Source of the DNA: Clostridium sp. 26_22
GTDB lineage: Bacteria > Bacillota > Clostridia > TANB77 > CAG-508
Direction: 5' to 3'
Assembly (NCBI GenBank): GCA_001916005.1
Contig: MNRP01000008.1
Coordinates: forward strand, 1-17,944
DNA: 17,944 nt
Shown: in pieces, positions 6,522-14,608 of the stretch
Layout of the letters: each line of letters begins with the position of its first letter
How positions within the stretch are numbered: position 1 is the stretch's first letter
The notes under the pieces: generated by a model
Databases searched by the model: none
What the model was told of the DNA's origin: nothing
Seen by the model: only the letters and a program-made list of their open reading frames with translations
Position numbers and translations under genes: made by a program

Positions 6522-8291
6522 ATGTCATGGGGTTGGAGAACAAAACCTAGAAGTGTCGTAAAAACAGTACAATGGTTTAAATATTTTTCAAAACTAGAAA
6601 ATAAAAATTGGGAAGATAAAGTTGAACAATTAGATATAAGAGGAAAGGCAATTCATCCTACTAGAAGAGAGTACGTGTATAATGCTCATAAAGATGAAGA
6701 TGAATATTTAGCTCAGATGTCTTATGAGGATTATGTCTCTGGAATGTTTGATATTACAGAAACAGAGAGTAATGCAAGAAATGACAAAGCCACATTCGAA
6801 TTTTTTGGATTTGGTTATGTTGATAAAGATGGAATAATTCAAAGTACAGAAGTTGGAAAACTAATCGAGAGTGACAGATTTGATAGCGAAGATTTTATAA
6901 AACAATTATTAAAAATGCATTTTCCAAGTAAAGCAACAGAAATTGGAAGAAATATACCAGAGGGAAAAGTAATATTTCCTTTTGAAATAATATTAAAAAT
7001 AGTAGATAAATTTAAATATATAAATAGATATGAAATGGGATTTGTTTTTGGATGTAATAGTATTGATGAAATAGATAAACTTTACAATTCAATAGAAAAA
7101 TTTAGAGAACAATATAATGCATTACCAAATAAAATGGATAGGACTAAATGTGAGAATATATTTAAAGATATTTATAAGGATAACTATGGTATTGAACCTA
7201 ATGTTAATACATTATGTGTTGATTATGGCGATGCTATAAATAGATCATTATTATATACAGGTCTATTTGAATTAAGTGGAAGAGGTAATTATACAAAAGT
7301 TAGAGTAGCAGAACATGCTAGAAAAAAAGTAGAATTATTAATAAATAAGTATAAGTTTCAAAAAATAGATGCAGATAATATTGAAGATTATATGAAATGG
7401 TATGGTAGTTCACACAATATTACTTTACCATGGGAAAATAAAGATGAAAGAAAAGAACTTATTTATGAAAAAATTCATTTATTACAAAGTAAAGTGGAAG
7501 AATACAAGCAACAGTATGCATTTACTATTGATAAAAATATTAAAGAATATATTAAAAGGCTAGAAAAAACAGAAAAAAATGATGAACTTAAACTTTTAGA
7601 AAAAGAATTAATACAGAATATTACTAGTTTGAACGAAGAAGTATTTATTAAGTATATTTCAAAGAATGAACAAACTAGAAAAGAAATTTTAGATAAATTT
7701 GAAGATATAATAACTGGAAATGAAGATATGGCAGCATTATGGCTTGAATGTAATACATGGAAGTCGTTAGTTGCAATTGATGGAGAAAAAGAAGTAAAAA
7801 GAAACTTTACAATAGAAGAAGATTTGTCTCCTAAATTTTTTGCACCTGGAAAAGGCAATACTCCAGATATGGAATTATACAAAGATGAATATGTTATTGT
7901 ACCAGAAGTATCTCTTATGACAGGTGTTCTACAATGGGAACATGAAGCGTCATCAGTAATAGATCATGTATTAAATATTATGAAAAAATATAAATCTATA
8001 TGTGTAATTGGATTATTTATATCAAGTAGAATAAATATTAGAACGATGTGGCAATTTTTTATTTTAAATAAACAAAGTTGGATGGGTTCACCAGTACCAG
8101 TAATTCCACTAACCATAGAACAATATATGAAAGTATTGGAATACACTTATAGTAATAATTTAGCAATTGATGAATTAAATAATTTATTAAATTATATACA
8201 TGAAGAAGCGATTGAATGTGCAAGCTATGAAGAATGGGATAAAAACATGGGAAAATACATTGAAAATTGGAAGCATAAAGCTATAAGTTAA
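6522..8291 (+). CDS. AlwI-family type IIS restriction endonuclease
   Basis: This 589-aa protein resembles AlwI-type endonucleases (RE_AlwI family), which recognise a short asymmetric site and cut a few bases outside it; AlwI itself recognises GGATC. The N-terminus MSWGWRTKPR and the stretch around ETESNARND (80-88) are typical of the family as I remember it. The C-terminal nuclease centre is TPDMELYKDEYVIVPEVSL (447-465): Asp449 and Glu462 fit a PD-(D/E)xK variant in which the lysine is replaced (E-V-S). The following GVLQWEHEASSVIDHV matches the conserved Q-x-x-x-E-x-E helix. A charged, probably coiled segment (310-400) joins the recognition and nuclease parts. Length is normal for the family. 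Pairing with a single Dam-like methyltransferase suggests that the methylated site is palindromic (for example GATC inside GGATC), because one enzyme must protect both strands. The specificity is inferred. Confidence 0.88.
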   Translation: MSWGWRTKPRSVVKTVQWFKYFSKLENKNWEDKVEQLDIRGKAIHPTRREYVYNAHKDEDEYLAQMSYEDYVSGMFDITETESNARNDKATFEFFGFGYVDKDGIIQSTEVGKLIESDRFDSEDFIKQLLKMHFPSKATEIGRNIPEGKVIFPFEIILKIVDKFKYINRYEMGFVFGCNSIDEIDKLYNSIEKFREQYNALPNKMDRTKCENIFKDIYKDNYGIEPNVNTLCVDYGDAINRSLLYTGLFELSGRGNYTKVRVAEHARKKVELLINKYKFQKIDADNIEDYMKWYGSSHNITLPWENKDERKELIYEKIHLLQSKVEEYKQQYAFTIDKNIKEYIKRLEKTEKNDELKLLEKELIQNITSLNEEVFIKYISKNEQTRKEILDKFEDIITGNEDMAALWLECNTWKSLVAIDGEKEVKRNFTIEEDLSPKFFAPGKGNTPDMELYKDEYVIVPEVSLMTGVLQWEHEASSVIDHVLNIMKKYKSICVIGLFISSRINIRTMWQFFILNKQSWMGSPVPVIPLTIEQYMKVLEYTYSNNLAIDELNNLLNYIHEEAIECASYEEWDKNMGKYIENWKHKAIS

Positions 8292-8328
8292 AAAAATATT
8301 AATATAGAAGGGTTTTACAATATTAAGA

Positions 8329-8517
8329 ATGAAAATTAAATGTTTAATTTGCGGAGATATAATTGAATCCAAAAATGTACATTATTTAGTATCATGCAAA
8401 TGTGAATCATGTTATATTGATGGAGGAAATAATTATTCACATATAGATGCAAAAGATTTTGATAAAATTGTTGAAATAAAAGATGACGGTAGTGAAAGTA
8501 AATTAATTATAAAATAA
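8329..8517 (+). CDS. Small DUF7695-like zinc-ribbon protein
   Basis: This 62-aa protein has Cys5 and Cys8 (CLICGDIIES) and a second cysteine group, Cys23-x-Cys25-x2-Cys28, followed by IDGGNNY. This resembles the small DUF7695 zinc-ribbon proteins common in Firmicutes and their phages; the family call is from memory of the CxxCGDIIES and DGG pattern. The function is unknown. It is the last gene of the restriction-modification operon, 37 bp after the endonuclease and before the terminator. The ribosome site is weak: AGAAGGG lies about 16 bases before the ATG, so translation may be low or coupled. It may have no role in restriction. Confidence 0.7.
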   Translation: MKIKCLICGDIIESKNVHYLVSCKCESCYIDGGNNYSHIDAKDFDKIVEIKDDGSESKLIIK

Positions 8518-8523
8518 CTAAAG

Positions 8524-8574
8524 AAAGCAAAATAAGAATGTGATTTTAATTACAGGATTATATTTTGCTTTTTT
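8524..8574 (+). terminator. Terminator of the restriction-modification operon
   Basis: An 11-bp stem, AAAGCAAAATA (8524-8534) with TATTTTGCTTT (8561-8571), continues into a T run to 8574. The 26-nt loop can itself fold (TGTGAT/ATTACA). It begins seven bases after the stop of the small zinc-ribbon gene and separates the operon from the next promoter. Confidence 0.75.
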
Positions 8575-8592
8575 GATAATAAAAGACAAGTT

Positions 8593-8620
8593 TTGACAAT
8601 ATTTTTAACAAAATAATGAT
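8593..8620 (+). promoter_or_regulatory. Promoter of the STAND NTPase gene
   Basis: A perfect TTGACA (8593-8598) is followed 16 bp later by AATGAT (8615-8620), four of six bases of the -10 consensus. It sits between the upstream terminator and the ribosome site GAGGTGA (8643-8649) of the large gene, so that gene is transcribed independently of the restriction-modification operon. Confidence 0.55.
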
Positions 8621-8655
8621 ATGAAATAAAACAGTGAGATATGAGGTGATGTAAT

Positions 8656-11600
8656 ATGAATAATTTATCTGGCATAGATGATCCGTATTGGTATGAATGG
8701 TATGTAGGAATAAGAAATATAGTGAAAATGTTAAATCCTGACAACCAAATAGAATATGTTATTTTCCAAAGTTCAAGTCATGAAACTATAGATGATATTG
8801 TGGTTGGAAAAAAAGAAAATGTAGAATTATGTTATCAGGTGAAACATACTAGAACTGAAAGCAATATAACATTTTCTTCTTTAATTGAAAAAGATGAAAG
8901 AAGTAAAAAATCTTTGTTAGAATCTATAGCTGAAGGATGGGAAAAAACAAATGAAATAAATACAATCCCAATTTTATATTCAAATAAAACAATGGGGATT
9001 AGAAGTTCAGTAAAAACATCGAAAATAACAGGAAAAAGATATAAATGTATAGCATTAAAGGACTTCTATCTAAAAATAAAAGAATTAGTGAAAGATGTGC
9101 AAAAATTGGAAGATATAATAGTTGATGATGTCGATCTTAAAGAACAATGGATAGAGTTTATTAATGAGTTAAAGATTAATAACAAACTGGACTTTTTAAA
9201 AAAGTTAAAATTAGAACTTAATCAGTCTTCTCTAGATGAAAGTGAAAAGGAAATAATAAATGAAATACAAAGAACTTTTAAATGTAATGATATAATCTCA
9301 TATAAAATATTTAATACAATTTTATCTAAATTAAGAATATGGACAACTACACGAAGAGAAAGAGAAAAGATTACTAGAGAAGAAGTTTTAGAAGGTCTAT
9401 GTAAAATTAATGAAAGAAAATATGAAGATATTTATCCACCAATTCCTTTTTTTGAAACAAGGAAGAGATTTTGTCAGGAATTATATGAAAAAATAGTTAA
9501 TACTGATAAAAAAGTGGTATTTTTAAGTGGTGTACCAGGGAGTGGAAAAACTAGTGCCATAAGTTATTTGAATTATCATTATAAAGACAATATAATTGGA
9601 AGGTTTTATGCATTTAAGCCGATATCATTGAAAGACAAAGTATATAACTTTGATTCTGAGAACACAGAACCAAGAACTTTATGGGAGATTCTATTAAATC
9701 AAATAAGAGAAAGATATATAGGAAATTTAGAAAAGTATAATGTACCAGTAATAAACGAATTATGTGATACGGAAACATTGAGAACCGAAGTTATGAGGTT
9801 AGCACATAAATTATTTGAGATTACAAACAAGAAAAGTGTCATATGCATAGATGGAATTGACCATGCAGCTCGTTCCGAAAGTGGAGAGAATTTTTTAAAT
9901 CAGTTATATAGCCCAGAAGAAATTCCAGAGGGTGTAGTTTTGCTATTGGTTGGACAACCTAAGAATTTATATTCTAAATATCCCATATGGATAAAAAATA
10001 ATGATATAAATGTAGAAGAAATAGAAATGCCAAAATTAGAATTATTAGATATTATTAATCTTATAAAGTATGCAAATATAGAATGGATAAATCAAAATAA
10101 TGAACAACAAATAGCAAAAACTATTTTAGAAAAGACTGAGGGAAATAATTTATCAGTTATTTATTCCTTAAAAGAGGCGGAGAAATGCAATAATATCGAA
10201 GATTTTATAAATATAGTAGAGTTAAAGAAAATTAGTAATGATATTGAAGAATATTATGAATTAATTTGGAAACATGTGGAAAAAGAGTTAGGAAACAAAA
10301 TAAAGCAAAATTTTTGGATTGATAAGGTAGCGTCAGCTATTGTATTAGCTAATGGTCCTGTAGATTGTAATACTATAAGTAAAGCCATAGATGTAGATGT
10401 TGAAGATTTAAAAACCACTTTAGAGATGTTATATCCATTAATGGTTGAAAAGCAAAAAGATGTATATAGTATTCTTCATAATGATTTAAGGGTATATTTA
10501 ACCAAAATTGTAAAGAACAAGAATGCTATTTATGTGAATACTGCTAAAAAAATAGCAAATTATTATTCAAATACAAAAGAAGAAACTTATAATCGAACAC
10601 ATAATATGATACCTTTGCTTATAATTGCAAATGAAAATGAAAAAATAGCAGAAGTATTTAATACGGATTTTGTAATAGAGGCTTTAGCTGAAAAAGAACA
10701 AGCTATTAATATAAAAAAGTATAGTATAATGGCATTAGATGAAGCTTGTAAGTTAAGAAATTTAAAATTAATAAAAATAATAGGTGAAGCAATAAATACT
10801 TTGAGTCAGCATTTAAGATATTTTGAATATTATAATCAGGCACTGAATAGTGAATTTGACTTTGAAAAAACTAATATTATAGAATTAGAAAAAGTAGAGC
10901 TAAGTGAAAACAATTTGGATAAATATTATGAGGCTTTGAAATTTGCTAATGAAGTATATCAAGTTAATCCAGAAAGAGCAAAAAATATTTTAAAATTATG
11001 GTTCAATCAGTATACAGTGATGGACTTTATAAGAAAATCATTACCTAAGGAAGATGTATATAATAAAACATTACATGAAGATATAATAAAACTGTGGGCT
11101 TCGTTATCATATAAAGTTTGTGAAAAGAATTTTGAGGCGTTACCAGAAAATGATGATGACTTTGAAGAAAATAGAACAGTTATGGAACTATGTATGTTAT
11201 ATAATGAAACTTATATGAAAAACATGTTAGATAATAAAGAATTCGACAAATGGCTTGAGGTAATTAAATGTGGAGTATCAATAGATTTTTTTCAAAAGGA
11301 GATTATAAAAATAATAGATATTGACTGTAATGAAATTAAGACAGTTTTAGAAAAGATTATCTTGAAAAAAGATAATAAATTAATTAGTTTATTATCTATA
11401 TTAAGCTTAGTTCTAACTTCAAAGAAAGTTAACGAGAAAATTAAACAAAAATATAATCAGATAACTATAGAGAATAAAAAATATTATACAGATTATGAGT
11501 TAATGATGATTTCTTTATGGATTATGATAAACATTAATTTTTATGGTATATCTTGTAAAGAACAATTAGAGAATAAATATATAAAGTTGATTGAAGAAAT

Positions 11601-14478
11601 TGATAACAAAGCAGATAAAAAATTTCTATTAAACTTGATTAATATATCAGAAATTATAGGTATTTGCATTAATAATAAAAACAATGCTAAAAAAATATTA
11701 TATGATTGTGACCAATTTGAAAATACATTAAAAGAATTTTTAGAAAATAAAAATGGATATCACTCATACAGTTCAAAAGAAACTACAGATTTAATTTTAG
11801 ATTTGCTAATTAAACTAGTTAGCTATATAGGATTTCAAAAAGAATTTATAATTATAATACAAGAACATTTGCTTAATGAAAAAAGAATATCAGATTTTTA
11901 CAAAGGTAAACTTTTGAAATATCTAATATCAGTAAATAGAATTGATATAGTTAAAGAATATATAGAATTGTTATATGGTAAAAATGGAGAAAACTTATTT
12001 TCTAATACAGATATAGTAGCAATTCATAATAATTTTAGATATTTTTTGCATATGGTAGATGCAAATTTAGAAAGAGAAATTGACGAAAAATTAAAGTGGA
12101 ATGTAGTTAGATACATGGACTATAAGGAATATGCATTATATCCAGTTTTAAAAGAGTTTAATGCTATCGCAAATTTAGATGCTAATGTATGGAAAAAAGA
12201 AGGAATAGAATTATATAAGATATGTAGCATTGCTCGTGAATTAGGAAGTAGCTTATATGAAGAAGAAGTGCAATTAGATATTATGAAACATGCTACTACT
12301 TTAGGAATAAGAAATTTATGGAAAGCAATTAGCCTAGATTTTTCAATGACAGAAAGGTTAGAAGACATTTATTCTTTAATTTTACATTTGTTAAACATTT
12401 ATAGAAATGAAGATGATTTGAAAAACTTATGGTTGTTTGCAGTTGGAATTTTATCTTTTTATAGTAAAGAGGATTTAATTGGAATAGAAAATGTAAGAAA
12501 AACAATAACTGAAAAATGTAATACGTTGGGCTATAATAAGCTAGTAGAATTCATGAAGAAAAACACACCATTTTATTGGAATATTAATACCAAAAAACAA
12601 GAAAATGATATTAGTGTGGGAAATGCAACAATCAAAGATACTAATAATTGGTTTAACATGACCAATGATGAAATTGAAAATATATTGAAAGAAAATTTAG
12701 AAGATAATTACGAAAAATGGAAGCAAATTGAAAGTGCTACTAAATTTTTAGAAGATAACAATAGATTAGATGAGAAAATTGCAAGTTGTATAGTAAATAT
12801 ATTTTATAAAGTCGGATATGAATATGAGCTGGAAAGATCATATTTAGATAATATATTCAATCGCATAATAAAATATATCTCATATGATGATTGTTGGAAA
12901 GTAATTAGTAGAATTGTGCATAAATATAAGATGAATGATGATGAATATTCTATTAGGCTATGTAGTGATAACTTGAATTGGTTAATTCAAAAAATATTAA
13001 TTAATGAGAAAAATGTAGAAAAAATGAGACAATATTTCTACATTTCCATAGAAAAACATTGGAGTTGGGTTACAGGTGCGGGTCACATAAAAATCGCAAA
13101 TATAGACATAACAATGCATGAACATTATTTAGAAGAACCTAAAAACTTAAAAGAATTTGTTATAAATATTTTGATTATTCAGTTAGGTTCACAGAATATA
13201 CATAGAATGGAAATAGCATATAAAGCTCTTAATCTAATGTGTTTAGATGATAAAGAAACTATAAAAATAATTACATCTAACTGGCAAAATTTTAATAAAA
13301 CACAGAAAGAGCAATTTTTTTTAATGGCTGAAAGATGGGTATTTGAAAACAAGGAAAAATATTCAGGAATTTTTGAAAAGTTTAAAGAGGAAAATGATAT
13401 TTCAAGTACAATACAAAATAAAATTCAATTATCATACTTAATAAAAAAATATTATGGAAGTGTTTGTGAACCTAAAAGGCAGAAAATAAACTTTAAAAAT
13501 GAAAAAATAAGCTTTTTTGAAAAAATTATAATAGAGTCACAATTTGAAAATATGTGCAATACAATTGATATTCAACATTATGCCAGAAATGCAAAGTTAT
13601 TATTAGAAGATGAATGTATTGATTTGAAAAAGGAACTTTTGTCAGTATATGACATAAATGAAAAAATTGATAACAAAAATATAAAAGCTAGACCAGGCGA
13701 TTCGTCGATTCCTTATTTAAAAAATTCACAAAAATTTGAAGAAATACTTAATAGAGAATATATAAAAGGAAGATGGAGAAAACAAGGGCTATTAAAATTA
13801 ATTCAAACTTTTGGAAGAGATGATGATGGATGTTTTATGACATATTATCCTCAAAACATATTTAATTTTGAAATATGGAATGATAAAGAACAATTAGAAC
13901 AAGCAATAGAAGACCAAAACAGGGAAAAATTGGAAGAAAATATCATGCTAAAGATTAATGATGGAATAAATGCAGAAAATGAATTGTGCATAGGTGCAGC
14001 ATTGTATATTCCAACAAAAAGAGAAGAAGGATATGATATTATTTATTCAAAAAATATTAAGAGTAATTATTACAGAAAGGATAATTTTTATTCAGTCATG
14101 CCTTCATATAAAATTTTATATTGTGATGAGAAAGACTTATTTGAAACAGATGTAAGTGTAAAATCTATATGTAATAAGGTATGTGGGTTAACATATGGTG
14201 TTAATTCTAATATTAGGATAGCTTTATCCAATATTTTTACTAGTAAAAATAAATTGAAATTGAAGTCTGTACACCCACTTATTTGGACAGATGATAAAAA
14301 TAGAGACGTTAGATTTGAATGGATAATGTATCCTTACAGGGATAATATTCAAGAAGCATATGTACGACAACCTACTTTGTTTAGATGGGTATGCAATAAA
14401 GAGCTATTTAATGATTTTCTAAAAAACAATAGACTACAAGTTGTTGATAATATAGATATACAACAATCTCAAATATAA
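8656..14478 (+). CDS. Avs-like STAND NTPase with N-terminal Cap4/Mrr-like nuclease
   Basis: This 1940-aa protein has three parts. Residues 1-150 look like a PD-(D/E)xK nuclease of the Cap4/DUF4297 or Mrr type: LSGIDDPYWYEW at the start, the acidic pair Asp46-Asp47 in TIDDIVV, and Gln61-Val-Lys63-His (CYQVKHTR) as the Q-x-K half of the active site. The NTPase follows, with Walker A GVPGSGKTS (292-300), Walker B VICIDGIDH (395-403), LLLVGQPKN as sensor and a winged helix ending in SILHNDLRVYL (605-615). From about 620 on it is long and helix-rich, as in TPR-type sensor arrays, and residues 1677-1940 appear to form a separate globular domain. Avs proteins bind a phage protein, oligomerise and activate DNA cutting, causing abortive infection. 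By analogy this is a single-protein phage sensor, but the Avs subtype and trigger cannot be read here. The ATG at 8656 has GAGGTGA upstream. No frameshift is seen. Confidence 0.85.
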   Translation: MNNLSGIDDPYWYEWYVGIRNIVKMLNPDNQIEYVIFQSSSHETIDDIVVGKKENVELCYQVKHTRTESNITFSSLIEKDERSKKSLLESIAEGWEKTNEINTIPILYSNKTMGIRSSVKTSKITGKRYKCIALKDFYLKIKELVKDVQKLEDIIVDDVDLKEQWIEFINELKINNKLDFLKKLKLELNQSSLDESEKEIINEIQRTFKCNDIISYKIFNTILSKLRIWTTTRREREKITREEVLEGLCKINERKYEDIYPPIPFFETRKRFCQELYEKIVNTDKKVVFLSGVPGSGKTSAISYLNYHYKDNIIGRFYAFKPISLKDKVYNFDSENTEPRTLWEILLNQIRERYIGNLEKYNVPVINELCDTETLRTEVMRLAHKLFEITNKKSVICIDGIDHAARSESGENFLNQLYSPEEIPEGVVLLLVGQPKNLYSKYPIWIKNNDINVEEIEMPKLELLDIINLIKYANIEWINQNNEQQIAKTILEKTEGNNLSVIYSLKEAEKCNNIEDFINIVELKKISNDIEEYYELIWKHVEKELGNKIKQNFWIDKVASAIVLANGPVDCNTISKAIDVDVEDLKTTLEMLYPLMVEKQKDVYSILHNDLRVYLTKIVKNKNAIYVNTAKKIANYYSNTKEETYNRTHNMIPLLIIANENEKIAEVFNTDFVIEALAEKEQAINIKKYSIMALDEACKLRNLKLIKIIGEAINTLSQHLRYFEYYNQALNSEFDFEKTNIIELEKVELSENNLDKYYEALKFANEVYQVNPERAKNILKLWFNQYTVMDFIRKSLPKEDVYNKTLHEDIIKLWASLSYKVCEKNFEALPENDDDFEENRTVMELCMLYNETYMKNMLDNKEFDKWLEVIKCGVSIDFFQKEIIKIIDIDCNEIKTVLEKIILKKDNKLISLLSILSLVLTSKKVNEKIKQKYNQITIENKKYYTDYELMMISLWIMININFYGISCKEQLENKYIKLIEEIDNKADKKFLLNLINISEIIGICINNKNNAKKILYDCDQFENTLKEFLENKNGYHSYSSKETTDLILDLLIKLVSYIGFQKEFIIIIQEHLLNEKRISDFYKGKLLKYLISVNRIDIVKEYIELLYGKNGENLFSNTDIVAIHNNFRYFLHMVDANLEREIDEKLKWNVVRYMDYKEYALYPVLKEFNAIANLDANVWKKEGIELYKICSIARELGSSLYEEEVQLDIMKHATTLGIRNLWKAISLDFSMTERLEDIYSLILHLLNIYRNEDDLKNLWLFAVGILSFYSKEDLIGIENVRKTITEKCNTLGYNKLVEFMKKNTPFYWNINTKKQENDISVGNATIKDTNNWFNMTNDEIENILKENLEDNYEKWKQIESATKFLEDNNRLDEKIASCIVNIFYKVGYEYELERSYLDNIFNRIIKYISYDDCWKVISRIVHKYKMNDDEYSIRLCSDNLNWLIQKILINEKNVEKMRQYFYISIEKHWSWVTGAGHIKIANIDITMHEHYLEEPKNLKEFVINILIIQLGSQNIHRMEIAYKALNLMCLDDKETIKIITSNWQNFNKTQKEQFFLMAERWVFENKEKYSGIFEKFKEENDISSTIQNKIQLSYLIKKYYGSVCEPKRQKINFKNEKISFFEKIIIESQFENMCNTIDIQHYARNAKLLLEDECIDLKKELLSVYDINEKIDNKNIKARPGDSSIPYLKNSQKFEEILNREYIKGRWRKQGLLKLIQTFGRDDDGCFMTYYPQNIFNFEIWNDKEQLEQAIEDQNREKLEENIMLKINDGINAENELCIGAALYIPTKREEGYDIIYSKNIKSNYYRKDNFYSVMPSYKILYCDEKDLFETDVSVKSICNKVCGLTYGVNSNIRIALSNIFTSKNKLKLKSVHPLIWTDDKNRDVRFEWIMYPYRDNIQEAYVRQPTLFRWVCNKELFNDFLKNNRLQVVDNIDIQQSQI

Positions 14479-14481
14479 AGG

Positions 14482-14512
14482 ATTCTATCATTTTAATATA
14501 TCTAGATAGAAT
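14482..14512. repeat. Inverted repeat between STAND and helicase genes
   Basis: ATTCTATC (14482-14489) and GATAGAAT (14505-14512) form an 8-bp inverted repeat, with a perfect palindrome TATCTAGATA (14499-14508) overlapping the right arm. No T run follows directly, so it is a poor terminator. It may be an operator or an mRNA-processing site. The rest of this 130-bp gap shows no convincing promoter, so readthrough from the STAND gene is likely. Confidence 0.35.
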
Positions 14513-14608
14513 TTAATAAAAAGTATTTATATATACATGAAAACAAAGAAAAATAATAGTAAACGTATATTAAAAGTATATTGTTTTTACAATAAAGAAG
14601 GTGTATTT

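Noticed and set aside
7475..7882. Antisense open frame inside the endonuclease gene
   Set aside because: Rich in serine, phenylalanine and isoleucine, as expected from the reverse complement of an AT-rich gene; no ribosome site and it lies wholly within a well-supported gene.
12120..12368. Antisense open frame inside the STAND gene
   Set aside because: Reverse-strand shadow without ribosome site or recognisable motif. The same applies to the antisense frames at 3771-4073, 7964-8146 and 5135-5362.
14537..14608. Earlier helicase start at 14537
   Set aside because: No ribosome site precedes it, while the ATG at 14609 has AAGAAGG at a suitable distance.
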